Shown: positions 42,520-53,900 of the stretch, piece after piece | How the letters are laid out: each line of letters begins with the position of its first letter | Numbering within the stretch: the stretch's first letter is position 1 | Program-made: the position numbers and the translations under genes | Notes under the pieces: generated by a model | The model's database searches: none | Seen by the model: only the letters and a program-made list of their open reading frames with translations | What the model was told of the DNA's origin: nothing | Assembly: GCF_000005505.3 (NCBI RefSeq) | Contig: NC_016135.3 | Location: 17,392,613-17,456,612, forward strand | Length of the DNA stretch: 64,000 bases | From: Brachypodium distachyon | Lineage: Eukaryota > Streptophyta > Magnoliopsida > Poales > Poaceae | Reading direction: 5' to 3'

Positions 42520-44076
42520 TCACTTTGCCACAAATGTTCTTCCAATGGCTGGGTCAAAATCAGATTCTTCCAGACAGAAAAGCATTGGAGTGCAAAAGCA
42601 ATCTTCCTCATATTCTTTTTCCGTTATTGCTACCTCCTTCATGCGGTGAACACCCTCCCGTATTTCTCCACGCCGCTGCTTCTGTTTCTTGCTCTCAACC
42701 CTTCTCCTTCGTATATCTTCAAGTTTCTTCCTCTGCTGCTCCTCTAGGCGGGGCCGCAGCGCCTCTTGTTCACGCATCAGCTCCTGATAATCTTGTTTCT
42801 GTTGCATGATCTTTTTATCTTGCTCCTCCTGCTCATACACCCGGTAAAGCTTCTTGATCAGATTCTGCACGGTGTTGGTAATGTCTAGGAAATAAATACC
42901 AGGAACGGCATATAACATCTCCTCTTTGAACATCGTGGAGACATAGAAGGACCGCTCGATGAAGCTCAGGGCGACGGTGCAAGACTTGCGGTGTAACACA
43001 AATAGAAAATCACCCAGCTTAAGACCAAGCCCACCAACGTAGGACATGATAGAAATCCCGTCGCCATTGGGCAGCCTCTTGATAACAGCGACCTCATCGA
43101 GCGGGTTCAACCAGCCATCCTTGAGCACACCCACCTTGCGAGGCGGAAACCCCATGTATCTATCATCGTAACGGACAGAGAGGGCACCCGGCTGCCCGTC
43201 CTCCCCTTCCTCCTCGAGATGAAATCCGTCTCTGCTGAGAACCAGGCGAGCCACGCGCACAGCGCCAGTGTATCCTGATCGCTCGGGAGGGAAGCGGGAG
43301 TACTTCTTCTGCCACCACATTACTTTCGCATTCTTGGCAGATGCCTTCATCTTGAAGAGAATGAAGGGGCGGTCGGCGTGTTTTCTCCTCTCGCCGATGA
43401 TGCGATGGGGGTGCATCCATTCGTAGAGTTCGCGGTCGAATCGTCGCTTGTCGAAGGAAGCCAGGAGCTGCGCGCGGAGAGTGGTAAATACGATCTTGTA
43501 CATTCTGATGAAGTTGTTCGCAAGGGAGAGGGCGTCCTCGTCCTTGAGCCCGCTCCTGATGGCGAGGGAGTGGACATCGTAGTCCATTAGATTGGACCAG
43601 GCAGCGACGTGGAGGAACTTCCTCACTTTCTCAGCCGTTAGCCCACTCCGGATGGCGAGGGAGAGGGCCTCCTCCAACTCCTCGGCGGGGTGCCATTCCT
43701 GGACACCATCCTCGTTTTTCTCTGGCGTTTCCACCTTCCTCCGGTCGCCGATGGAGAGAGGCTGCTCCAATTCGAACGATCGCAATCCCGTGAAGGGTTC
43801 AAACACCTTGCTCTTCTCACGCTCGCGGTCGGCAAGTGCGAGGGCTTCCTCCAACTCCTTCAACTCTTCGTCCAATTGCCGTGCCAGGACGGAATCGATC
43901 TCCCTCTCCGGATTTTCCACCTTCTTCTGGGCGTCAAAGGGGAGGGATTCCTCCAACTTCTCGTCCGGTTGCCATCCCTTGACTGCGGAATAAATCTCCG
44001 TCTCGTTCTCCGGACGGACGGTGCGGACAGCAGATGGTTCGCCGGACGAAGGATGGTGGGTTGACGAGGGCCGCAT
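42520..44076 (-). CDS. Uncharacterised single-exon protein, 518 aa, coiled-coil C-terminus
   Basis: One uninterrupted frame of 518 residues starting MRPSSTHHPSSGEP. I recognise no family. The first 150 residues are acidic and carry imperfect repeats: KGWQPDEKLEESL, LDEELKELEEALALAD and WHPAEELEEALSLAI. A further repeated piece, LAIRSGLTAEK and LAIRSGLKDED, follows. The middle (about 180-400) looks globular, with aromatic- and glycine-containing segments such as MWWQKKYSRFPPERSGY, MGFPPRKVGVLKDGW and MSYVGGLGLKLGD. Residues about 405-485 are strongly charged and predicted coiled coil (QEEQDKKIMQQKQ to RRRRVESKKQKQRRG), then a short tail with two close cysteines (DCFCTPMLFC). No signal peptide or membrane segment is evident. 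The gene is GC-rich in its 5' half. It may be a lineage-restricted grass gene or a domesticated or captured sequence; the length of the open frame argues that it is translated. Confidence 0.72.
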   Translation of the reverse strand: MRPSSTHHPSSGEPSAVRTVRPENETEIYSAVKGWQPDEKLEESLPFDAQKKVENPEREIDSVLARQLDEELKELEEALALADREREKSKVFEPFTGLRSFELEQPLSIGDRRKVETPEKNEDGVQEWHPAEELEEALSLAIRSGLTAEKVRKFLHVAAWSNLMDYDVHSLAIRSGLKDEDALSLANNFIRMYKIVFTTLRAQLLASFDKRRFDRELYEWMHPHRIIGERRKHADRPFILFKMKASAKNAKVMWWQKKYSRFPPERSGYTGAVRVARLVLSRDGFHLEEEGEDGQPGALSVRYDDRYMGFPPRKVGVLKDGWLNPLDEVAVIKRLPNGDGISIMSYVGGLGLKLGDFLFVLHRKSCTVALSFIERSFYVSTMFKEEMLYAVPGIYFLDITNTVQNLIKKLYRVYEQEEQDKKIMQQKQDYQELMREQEALRPRLEEQQRKKLEDIRRRRVESKKQKQRRGEIREGVHRMKEVAITEKEYEEDCFCTPMLFCLEESDFDPAIGRTFVAK

Positions 44077-44739
44077 GATGATGGCTGGATCTGGCGGGTA
44101 GAGAAGGAGTGACGGAGGAAGGCGCTGAGGGATGGCCGGATGGGTCGGCAGCGGCCGGGGTAGGAAGCCTAGGAGGCGGTGGGAAGGGAGGGGCGCTCGG
44201 TAGGGGGATGCAAGGGCCCAGCACGTAAAGCAAAACTGACAATTACGTTTGCGGGCCGGCCCACAAAGGCTTTGGTATCATGGTTTATCGCGGGCTTTCG
44301 CCAAATAGGCTGCACGCCGACCCAACACCCGTAAGCCGTGTCCTTCAAGCATGGTCAAGCGAACGGTACGTTGTTGGCCCTCGAAAAAAAGCGAACGGTA
44401 CGTCGTCTTGGCATCGACAAGGATAAAATACTCGAACATGTGCATCCACCCTTCATTTAGCTGCTCAATACGATTAGCCAGGCGCCACGTCCTCCGTCGT
44501 GTCTCCGTAAAAAGATCAAGTAAAAAGAGGGGGGAAACTTAAAATGGAAAAGCATAAATCGACATGGACATGTGAATCGAGGAACTCCAAAGAACCTGAA
44601 TCGACTATGAGTATGACAACAATGATCATGCCCATGAGTATCACCGATTATAGCATGTAACAGTGCATAAGGATGCATGCCCGAAATGCTTGAGGATCAT
44701 CTAGCCCGTAGTACTCGGCTGTGTTTGAAGGTTCTCAGG
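44077..44739. other. 5' flank of the orphan gene
   Basis: Pyrimidine-rich on the minus strand near 44100-44210. A 102-codon frame here overlaps the orphan gene out of phase and has only simple composition. No clear TATA box. Confidence 0.35.
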
Positions 44740-44866
44740 CGTCAGTCCTGATCAACCTTCTGTTTTATTTTCTGTTGCATGACTAACACCTTTTAAACTC
44801 TGTTCTTGTAGCTTCATTTCACTAATAAAATAAAATCAGGAGGCTGGCTCCTAATTAGCGAAAAAA
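44740..44866 (+). mobile_element. Truncated LINE-like 3' end, left of the SDR gene
   Basis: Contains TTTTATTTTCTGTTGCATGA, GTAGCTTCATTTCA, and AATAAAATAAAATCAGGAGG, and ends in GCGAAAAAAAG. An inverted, closely related copy lies at 46497-46610. Confidence 0.5.
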
Positions 44867-45116
44867 AGAAGTAGTACTGGCCGAGTCCAACTGTTACACT
44901 GCTGCTACTTAATGAGGATGACATGGATCTATAAGACGACAGGAAAAATAGGTAGCGGGTGTTTAGTAGGAGTAATGGAGGATAACCACTGCTCTGTGCT
45001 CACCAGCTTGATCTTCTCACAGGCACCGCCCACACTAGCTCCATCAGCTATAAGTTAAGCCACCTACCTAGCTTGCCCTCAGCGAGGAAACACACAACAA
45101 GAAGATCAACTACGAG

Positions 45117-46004
45117 ATGTTGCGAGCGATCCGACACGGCAGCCGCTACTCCACGGCCTCAGTAGCAGCAGCAGCAGCAGGGGCCCAGACCCAGAGGCTG
45201 GCAGGGAAAGTGGCCGTGATCACCGGCGGCGCGAGCGGCATCGGCAAGGCGACGGCCGCCGAGTTCGTCCGCCACGGCGCCAAGGTCATCCTCGCGGACG
45301 TCCAGGACGAGCTCGGCCTTGCCGCCGCCGCGGACCTCGGCGCCACCTACACCCGCTGCGACGTGACCGACGAGTCCCAGGTGTCCGCCGCCGTGGACCT
45401 GGCCGTGTCCAGGCACGGCAAGCTGGACGTCATGGTCAACAACGCCGGCATCGTGGGCTCCCTCTCGCGCCCGCCCCTGCCGTCCCTCGACCTCGCCGAC
45501 TTTGACGCCGTCATGGCCGTCAACGCCCGGGGCGTGCTGGCGGGCGTCAAGCACGCGGCCCGGGTCATGTTCCCGCGCCGCTCCGGGTCTATCGTCTGCA
45601 TGGCGAGCGTGGCCGGTGTGCTGGGCGGCGTGACGCCGCACCCGTACAGCGTGTCCAAGTGCGCCGTGGTCGGCATCGTCCGGGCCGCGGCGGGGGAGGC
45701 CGCGCGCGCCGGGGTGCGCGTCAACGCCGTCTCGCCCAACTACGTGCCCACGCCGCTGGTGATGCGCATCCTGGAGGAGTGGTACCCGGGGGAGAGCGCG
45801 GAAGAGCACCGCCGGATCGTGGAGAGCGAGATCAACGAGATGGCACGAGGCGGGGTCGTGCTCGAGGTCGAGGACGTTGCCAGGGCGGCGCTGTACCTGG
45901 CGTCCGATGAGGCCAAGTATGTGAACGGGCACAATCTGGTCGTTGATGGAGGGTTCACCGTCGGCAAGCCGCCCAACATGCCGCCGCCAGCGGCACGTCA
46001 GTGA
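45117..46004 (+). CDS. Short-chain dehydrogenase/reductase, intronless copy, 295 aa
   Basis: Single exon, very GC-rich. A classical SDR: cofactor loop TGGASGIG at residues 36-43, acidic Asp61 after the second strand (LADVQDE, indicating NAD over NADP), NNAG at 108-111, catalytic Ser164 (MASVAG) and YSVSK with Tyr177 and Lys181. The end [10 protein letters not shown] follows the typical VDGGFTVG strand. Similar plant enzymes (the SDR110C group, which includes xanthoxin, secoisolariciresinol, zerumbone and momilactone-A-type dehydrogenases) oxidise secondary alcohols of hormones and specialised metabolites; the substrate cannot be deduced. The first 25 residues ([15 protein letters not shown], then alanines) are Arg/Ser/Ala-rich without acidic residues, resembling a mitochondrial presequence. 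A TATAAGTT box is at about 45049, close to the ATG. The gene is convergent with a close paralogue at 47368-48398. Confidence 0.94.
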   Translation: MLRAIRHGSRYSTASVAAAAAGAQTQRLAGKVAVITGGASGIGKATAAEFVRHGAKVILADVQDELGLAAAADLGATYTRCDVTDESQVSAAVDLAVSRHGKLDVMVNNAGIVGSLSRPPLPSLDLADFDAVMAVNARGVLAGVKHAARVMFPRRSGSIVCMASVAGVLGGVTPHPYSVSKCAVVGIVRAAAGEAARAGVRVNAVSPNYVPTPLVMRILEEWYPGESAEEHRRIVESEINEMARGGVVLEVEDVARAALYLASDEAKYVNGHNLVVDGGFTVGKPPNMPPPAARQ

Positions 46005-46496
46005 CGAGGAGTTCATTCGAAATCGGATTTTAATGTGCTGCTGTCAGTTTCGGCAACTCACAGTACGCTCACTCTTGTCATGGTTGGCAGCACACGTGTT
46101 AGTGCATGGCTAAAGGCCAAAACACGTGTTTTGGCTTACTCTCCGGTGTTCTCTTTCTTCTTTCTTGTGTGTTGTTTTTACTCTCTCTATGCCTGTTGAC
46201 TTGTTGAGATATTGCGTGCATTTTCCTGTTGTATTGCGAACGATGGTTTGCATATTGAAGGTGTCAATTCGTTCCGTGCATTTTTGTTCTGTTCGATTCT
46301 TCGTTGCTCACGGTTTTTGAACCTCCTTTTGTAAAAGAAAAAAAGTGTTATCAGATTGAGTTTCCTGTTGAAAAAGTATTTTGCCTCCCGAACCATCCTG
46401 AAAGCTTAGTGTACACCCTAAACTACAAATCCGGCCAAACAACCCCCTAAAGTTTCAACACCGTTTACCCAAGATCTTCGTTTCCATTTTTGGAGT

Positions 46497-46610
46497 TAGG
46501 AGCAGGCTCCTGATTTTATTTCATCGATGAATCAAGCTACGAAGGACAGTGTTTCCAAAGGTCTGAGCCACGCAACAGAAAATAAAATAGAAGGTCAAGA
46601 CCAACGGGTG
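46497..46610 (-). mobile_element. Truncated LINE-like 3' end, right of the SDR gene
   Basis: Read on the minus strand it carries the same blocks as 44740-44866 (TTTATTTTCTGTTGCGTGGC, CGTAGCTTGATTCATC, AATAAAATCAGGAGCC). The two copies flank the intronless SDR gene in inverted orientation. Confidence 0.5.
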
Positions 46611-46668
46611 AGAATCTAAGACCAACAGGTGAGAACCTTTTAACACAACACAGTATTGTATCATAGTA

Positions 46669-46735
46669 CTCCTTCCGTGTCGTGCTAACTTGGGACTGAT
46701 GGGTACAAAACTAAAGTCAATTTGGGACGGAGGAA
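46669..46735. mobile_element. Short, decayed Stowaway-like element
   Basis: CTCCTTCCGTGTCGTGCTAA at the left and a partial complement (GGGACGGAGGAAA) at the right, only about 67 bp in total. The left TA is clear and the right border less so. It may be a truncated copy. Confidence 0.4.
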
Positions 46736-47367
46736 ATACAAAACTATGGTGCCGATCGTCGTAGATCTTCGAGAATTTCGGGCATTTCTCCTTATGTATT
46801 GTCACGTGCTAATTTCTGTGGGCACAATCTTTGTTCTCATACTCGATTTAGGTTCTTTAGAATTCCTCGCTTCACATGCCTCTTTACAGATTTGTGTTGT
46901 GGTCTAACGATGGTTAAGCATTAAAACTTCTTGCCCCTCGCATGCAGAGATGGTATACTCAGGCTGTGCTTCCTTCGAACACTTCATTGTTTTTTTAGGG
47001 TAATCACTTCATTAGCTGCAAGTCCAAGATTTGTACTGACACTGAATCAATCTGCTTTATTCCTTGGATCCTTATTCCAATGTTTTTATCTGAACCAATT
47101 TGCCTTATTCCATCGGATCCTTTTCTGCTTCTTACGGAATTTCCACTACAATGTTATTTTCTTTTTCGAAATATGCTAGGAGTATCCGTAGCACGAGTAC
47201 TACCACACCACATATGAACAGTGACGATAAATTCTTGCGTGCAGATAGACAGTGGTGACGTTGAGCACGTATTGCCTTGCGTGCAGATCAATTGTGTTGC
47301 GTGCACACAAAATGCGGTGACGTTGAGCACGTAGTAATTAAACAATTCGTCAACGATAACTCAGTGG

Positions 47368-48398
47368 TCAACGACGTGCCTCCGGCGCCGGCATGTTGGG
47401 CGACTTACCAACAGTGAACCCTCCATCGACAACAAGGTTATGCCCATTCACATACCTGGCCTCATCGGACGCCAGGTACAGCGCCGCCAAGGCCACGTCC
47501 TCCGCCGCGAGCACCGCGGCCCCGCGCATCTCGTTCATCTCCCTCTCCACGATCCGCCTGCGCTCCTCGTCGCTCGCCGCCGGGTAGCACTCGGCCATGT
47601 ACCCCATCACGAGCGGCGTGGGCAGGTAGTTGGGCGAGATGGCGTTCACCCGGACGCCCCCGGCCCGCGCCATCTCGCCGGCCGCGGCGCGCACGATGCC
47701 CAGCACGGCGGCTTTGGAGACCGTGTACGCCGGGAACGCCACGCCGCCCAGCACGCCCGCGGTGCTCGCCGTGCAGATGATGCTTCCGCTTCCGGAGCCG
47801 GTGCCGTTGGCGGTGACCATGACGCGCGCGGCGTGCTTGACGCCGGCCAGGACGGCGCGGGCGTTGACGCGCATGACGGCGTCGAAGTCGGCCAGGTCGA
47901 GGGAGGCGAGCGGGGTTGGGGAGAGCGAGCCGCTGATCCCGGCGTTGTTGAACATGATGTCCAGCTTGCCGTGCTTGGACACGGCCAGGTCCACGGCGGC
48001 CGCGATCTGGGACTCGTCGGTCACGTCGCAGCGGGTGTACGTGGCGTCAACGCCGAGCTCTGAGGCCGTGGCGTGGCCGAGCTCGTCCTGGACGTCCGCG
48101 AGGACCACCTTGGCGCCGTGCCGGACGAACTCCGCCGCCGTCGCCTTGCCGATGCCGCTCGCGCCGCCGGTGATCACCGCCACCTTCCCGGCCAGCCTGC
48201 AAATACTAATAAATCAATCAAACAAGATCGACGACCAATTAACACAAGGCCGGAAAGATCGAGACCAGGAGAAGTAGCGAACCTCAGGGAGTAATTGGAA
48301 GCGGCGGAGGAGAAGCGGCTAACGAAGGCAGACGAGAAGCTTGTCGCCTCTGCTGATCGGCTCCCGCCGACGACGGCCTGCTTCATTGCTCGGAACAT
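47368..48398 (-). CDS. Short-chain dehydrogenase/reductase, two-exon paralogue, 314 aa
   Basis: Exon 1 is 48283-48398 and exon 2 is 47368-48196, joined in phase (AG|G) to 314 residues. The mature part aligns with the neighbouring SDR almost throughout: TGGASGIG at residues 48-55, LADVQDE, NNAG, a TAS catalytic serine, YTVSK (Tyr about 196, Lys about 200), VDGGFTVGK and the end NMPAPEARR. Exon 1 encodes only the Arg/Ser/Ala-rich leader (MFRAMKQAVVGGSRS to NYSLR), again mitochondrial-presequence-like, and the intron lies exactly between leader and enzyme. A Gly/Ser insertion (TANGTGSGSGS) precedes the catalytic serine strand. The substrate is unknown; the family includes plant hormone and terpenoid/lignan dehydrogenases. 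The pair most likely arose by local inverted duplication. Confidence 0.93.
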
Positions 48399-50459
48399 CG
48401 TCGTGCCTTACCGTTTTATTTTGCCCTGAGCAGGAGTGCGTTCGTAGTGTGGCTTCTGGATTGGGGACGGATGGAGGAGCCAAGTTAAGCTAGGCTGGGA
48501 CGGAGCAAGCAATGCAAGAAGTCAAACGGTCTCGTCTTCTCCGTGGCATTATCGGCGTCACGTTTACGTACTCCAGTACGCAACTCAGCTAAGCATTTTT
48601 CAGCCGTCCACGGCTCCACGCCGATCTGATCGCGTCCAGTGCGTTTTTGGATATTCGGCCGGGCACCACACGGATCGCTGCCCCACAATAATTTCAGGTG
48701 TCCAACTACCGTTAGGTGCTAACAATTTTCCAGTGACTTGGACTGGTGAACAGTTCACGGTCGACCTATGCATTGCACGCACGTACATGCAGCCGACTAG
48801 CCAAGCATGCGGTGCGGCTGGGAAGAGAGTTGTAACCTAGGGGCGTTGAAAGACAAGATTTACAACATAATGATATTCCTTGGGCCATTCTGGTCTGACA
48901 GTCTTACTATGGTTACATTATTCCTCATGCTAAGGTCGACCGTGAACTATTCTTTGAAGCTTGCCAAGCTAAGGATGAGAATCTGTCCTCTTTTGGATGG
49001 ACAAATGGAGTAACTATTCTTTGACCCAGATGTATCATAGATGTTTTTCTTTCACTCTTTGGAGCAGGGTTTCATATCCTAGCAGGCCATTCCCTAAATT
49101 GCTAAACTGAAGGAGATCAATGTGAAATTTTAATGTTGCTTTCTGGTTTCTCTAGGATTTCACTTTGTCACTAAAATTTTCAATACTTATTTTAGCTATG
49201 GAACAGAAGTGAAATCGGGATGAAATCACAGTGAGACATAAATAAATTAGATGGAACCGTTGTGGTGGGTATTTATTTGCTTTGCTTTGTGGTTCGCTTT
49301 AGTTTAGGTAGACCCTAGTAGTTTGGGGAAGAACGTACGACACATAAGACACATTTCCATAGAATATTCTTGTATCTCTCCTTCCTCTTAGCCCCGTTAC
49401 CTGGTAGACCAGGTGTCTCTAATTTTGAAAATTTCTACATTTTAAGCAATTTGCTAGACCTTAAGGTTAGTGGGCTTCGTCTTAACTTCTTAAGACCCAT
49501 TTCAGGTTACCACACATAATGTGGGACCCAGTTTATGGTCTACTAGATCAGAATGGCGCGCGTTGCGTGTCTGTCAATTTCGACAATAAAATGGTAGGAG
49601 AAACACAAATATTTGGAAACACTAAGGATAAAAATTAAATTTTCATGAAGTAAAAAGTTGGCCCGAATAGCGTGAGGCTATCGATTTTTCTACGGGAGCA
49701 GTTGCTCTTTAGGATGAAAGCCCACGAAAGAACGGTCAGATTTTGTCCAAGTGGTAGATCCAAAGACCGAAATTGCTAGTGGCATGAAGGGGCTCAGTTT
49801 TTACTGTCCTAAATTTGTAAAATAAGGAGTGAAATACCCGTTAGAACAAGGTTTGTTAAGACAATACTTTGATCAAAATTTCTATATATGGTTTAGATAA
49901 AAGTTTGATATCACTATATACGTTACCATGATACTTATTATAGTTTGTGGCTTCATATTTTACCTGCCGTTTAATTGGAGTGATTCTTAAAACGTTATCT
50001 TAACAAAACCTAGGCTCCGTTGGCATTGCGGTGGATTATCATAATCTCTTTTTTCACCCGCTTTTCATTATTTTTGTGCTTGGCTAACCAACTTTTTCGT
50101 ACTTTCGTATGTATTTTTTCATGCCAAATTGAGCCCTAATACATCTTATACTCGTATTATGTAACGGATTAACATTATTTTCCTATTGGTAAGTTTTTCT
50201 CCATGTGAACGCTTTTTCTCGAAGTGTTAACTAAGTTTTCAGTTTTTGACAATTTGTCACGACGCCACTAGAGTATTTATTATTTATCTAAAGCACATAT
50301 TGCCATGTCACATGACAGCAGGACATACCAAACCAACAGCAATTCCTTGTACCCCAAATAGAAAGCTTTTTAAGGTATTTTTCATTTCAAGAAATAAATA
50401 AATGAAAGCGTCTTCAAAACAAATTCGTATTTAAAAGAGGAAATTTCATAGAACCACAT
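48399..50459. other. Intergenic region 5' of the second SDR gene
   Basis: The first few hundred bases must hold the SDR promoter. 48800-50459 is AT-rich and I see no gene or delimitable repeat in it. Confidence 0.4.
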
Positions 50460-50800
50460 TTTTTGTGGCAGTGGTCTCACAAAACCACAGTTGTTTCAAA
50501 AAATCTTAATCTCGATGATTAGGCGGTTTGATGGTGTTTCTGACGACCCGGGCCCACAACGTGGCATTGGAGACGGGCCGGGAAGGCTGACGTGACAACT
50601 GACTTGGGGGTCTGGGTTGCATTGGAGACGGGTCGAGGAGGCTGACGTAGCAACTGACTTGTGGGCCTGGGTCGTCAGAAACACCATCAAGCCGCCTAAT
50701 CATCGAGATTAGGGTTTTCTGAGACTCGCTACCCCAAGAGTTGTGATTTTGTGAGGCTGTTAGTAACAATTGTGATTTTGTGATACCACTAACACGAGGT
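50460..50800. repeat. Fold-back element upstream of PUX1
   Basis: 52-bp arms at 50508-50559 and 50659-50710 are inverted copies with few mismatches (CTCGATGATTAGGCGG, ATGGTGTTTCTGACGACCC). Weaker pairing extends outward (CTCACAAAACCACAG with its complement near 50750-50800). The loop holds a 55-bp tandem repeat (CATTGGAGACGGG at 50565 and 50620). It is probably a MITE; I found no target duplication. Confidence 0.7.
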
Positions 50801-50991
50801 GTTCTGTAAAATTTATTCCATTCAAAAGGGTGTCGTGGCAAGCTTGGGGTACGAACACGAACCGAACACCTTTTACCCCTGCCCCGTCACGCACGCCCCC
50901 AATGGAAGCAGAGTACCCCCAAATAAACCCTCTTCGACTCTGCTCCGGGCGCCGGAAAAGGGAGGAGGAAGAAGGGCTTGTGCTTCTGTCC

Positions 50992-53900
50992 ATGGATCTT
51001 GATGCCGCGGCGGAGATGGCGCCCGAGTCGCGGTCGCAGCAGCAGGCGGCGGTTCCGGTTCGTCTCCCTCCTTCTATACCTCGCGTATCTCGAACTTCTT
51101 GGGCGAATTCTGCTGGTCTGTCGCCGGATGCGTTCCATTTCCTCGGCACGCGATCTTGGGGGACGGAATTCTGGCGGCGGGATGGGTAGGGAGTGAGGAT
51201 TCGCTTCTGCGATCGGGAGAGTGCTCCGCTCTTTCCGGATTCTTTGCTTGGGGGTTAACGACAAGTTCTTGGCTGTAAAGGTCGCGGAGATGGTGCGCTA
51301 GTTAGTTGGCATTGATGCGCTGTTCTAGAAACTTGTACATTTCTTGATGCGTATTTACTTCCCAACTTTGTGTGTGGAAGATTGATTCTTTGCTTATACC
51401 AGCATGATCGGGTGATTGGAGAATCCACCTGGATGTATGCCTTGCAGAAGAGGAGTTCTTTAACCTAGGTTTTAGCACCATGGATCAGAAATAGAATGAT
51501 CTTTCGTAATGACTATATGTGGGCAGAAGGAGGTTTCAACTCTGTTGGGAGGAATTAGCCGTTGCAGGGAAGTGTCAATGGAGCAGTTAGGACCAAAGAA
51601 TTCGTATATACTGCCAAATGAAGATCTCCTTTTCTTGTAACTTGCTGCCAATGTAGCCTAGTGTTGGAAGTGAAGGAATAGCATTTAGCATCCTATGGTG
51701 TAGCCTGCATGGTTAGGATTTGAGAGAAATTCTGGCTGTGTGGACATCGCTGACCATGAGAAGTTTAGGTACCATTGGGAGCTTCATGTGCATGAAGCTA
51801 TTTCTTTTGTTAAAACAGATTGTACATGCTAGGCATGTATGGTTGTCGGTTGCCTGGCACAGAAACAGTAATGTATCTCAGGAAAGGTTTGGGGGATGGC
51901 TGCCAGATGTTCTGCTAAACAGCATAATAGCTAAAACCGACATGCCATTTAAGAGTTATTTACCACATTTATTCTCATTTCATTTTGTCCTCTGAGAGAT
52001 GCTCGTTTTTGAAAATTGTGTGCCCTTGCATGTCAATTGTGATATGCTTCTCACATCGATCCTTTTCCCCCAAAAAAGGCATGCGGGGAACGGGGTTAGC
52101 CTTTTATTGTCTAGCGATGGATTTACCTTTTGTATCCAAATCATAGATAGGTTCAACGATCATATATTACATATGAATCACTTAGCTTTTGGCAGAGCTA
52201 TTCAACTGTCCATGAAGGAATGTTTGATCAAAACCATTGTGTTATGAGGTTTCATGAACAGAAAAGGATAAGGTGAAATAAATCCTAACAACTATGTTTT
52301 CTTTGGAAATTCCAGGACAAGTTGAAAGCAGTGGCAGAAGAGCTTGGACATGAGATTCGAATTTTTTCAAGCACGACATTTGAGACAACAAGCAGGTTAC
52401 CCAAGGCAGATCAGGGTACGTAGATTTATTTGCTTTCCTTTACTAAAATCCTTTTTTATGGACATGGCACTTGTGTTGTGACCTGAAAGCATAATTCATG
52501 CAGAGGAAGACGATGACTTCTATGAGCTTCAGCCTGCTGATTATTTCAAATTGGTTTCAAATAGGCTAGCAGGTTACAACATACACTCTTTAATGTTTGT
52601 CTGAGAACATTCACATTTATCACTTGGCATTCACTTCGCATTTCCAAACTGTACATACTTTCTAATTTAGTGACTTTAACCATGTTTAAAATGGTGACAC
52701 CTTGCAGAACAATCAAAAGTTCTGAAGACTCGTAAAATACGGGAAGCAGAACTTGCTGCTCAACGGGCTAGGATAACAAAGGTAGGATTATTATTTGAAT
52801 GTGTGAATCGTCCTTGTACCAATGCTATTGTTCCCCTTCTAGTTGATTGTATTTAGCTGTTTATGTTAATCTAGCCTGTCTTAACAGTACCTTCAGACAT
52901 GTTTTGAGAACGAATGCATGTTGTAAAATAAATATATCTTCTAATTATAGCTGCTGGCCGCTGGCGTGTGAAATCTAGTTATAGTTGGTCTCCTCCAGGA
53001 TCTAGTCCAGTTTGTTGCTAACCTCCTTAACTGTAGGCCATAATGAGGGTTCGATTCCCTGATGGTTACATTCTTGAGGCTGAGTTTCATTCATCAGCGA
53101 CGGTACATAGTCTGGTGGATCTTCTCAGGAAAGTAATTGCTAGACCAGATCTGCCATTCTATCTTTGTAAGTTCTGCTCTTTTGGGAATGACTGATGCTC
53201 TATTTCCCGTTCATGAATCCCTTTTGTTTCACCCTGGTAATAATAGTTCCGTTTAAGGTAGCTTAATCAGCTATTAAATTTTATCATTAGCAAGAAAATA
53301 TGTTGACAAGCAGGTAAACAACTAATGTCCAATAAATAGTTCCACCTTCCACGCTCTTATCACAGTTTTTGAACAAATTTTAATGCATTGTTCTGAGCAA
53401 AGGGTTCAAAAACCAAATTTTGGATGCTACTGCCTTTATGTGGCATTTTAAAGTGCTATACCTTAATAAAAAATAATTTGCTACAACAGTATGACTGTTC
53501 ACTATACTGATTTTGCGAGTTCTTATGTCTGTAACACAATTGGGAGGAACTCTTTTCATTATGTTGTCCTCTGACAAGCTCGGTGCCACCAATGGATTAC
53601 ATATTCATTTGGTTGTTCCTTCAGTTGAATAACACCTGTGTCCAAATTGATGTGGTCTGATAATAGCTGTGATGTTGCATGTTTTAGATAAAAATATGCA
53701 TCTAGAACCCATATGGCATATGCTGCACATATATAACTTTGGTTGAACTTGTGAAAGTTTGAAGATCCTCTGATGGCATCCATCGCGTTTTCACTTAAAT
53801 GGGATTTCCATAGTGCCTCCTCAATTGTATGTTAGAGATGTAGCAGTTACAACTTACAACTTCTTAATGCTGGATCCATTGATTTCACAACAGATACAGC

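Noticed and set aside
45159..46016. 285-codon minus-strand frame opposite the intronless SDR gene, and its equivalent at 47440-48063
   Set aside because: Composition shadow of the GC-rich SDR reading frames; simple His/Gly/Arg content and no domain.
53040..53062. GGTTCGATTCCCTGATGG resembles a tRNA T-arm
   Set aside because: It is coding sequence of the PUX1 UBX domain and no cloverleaf can be formed around it.
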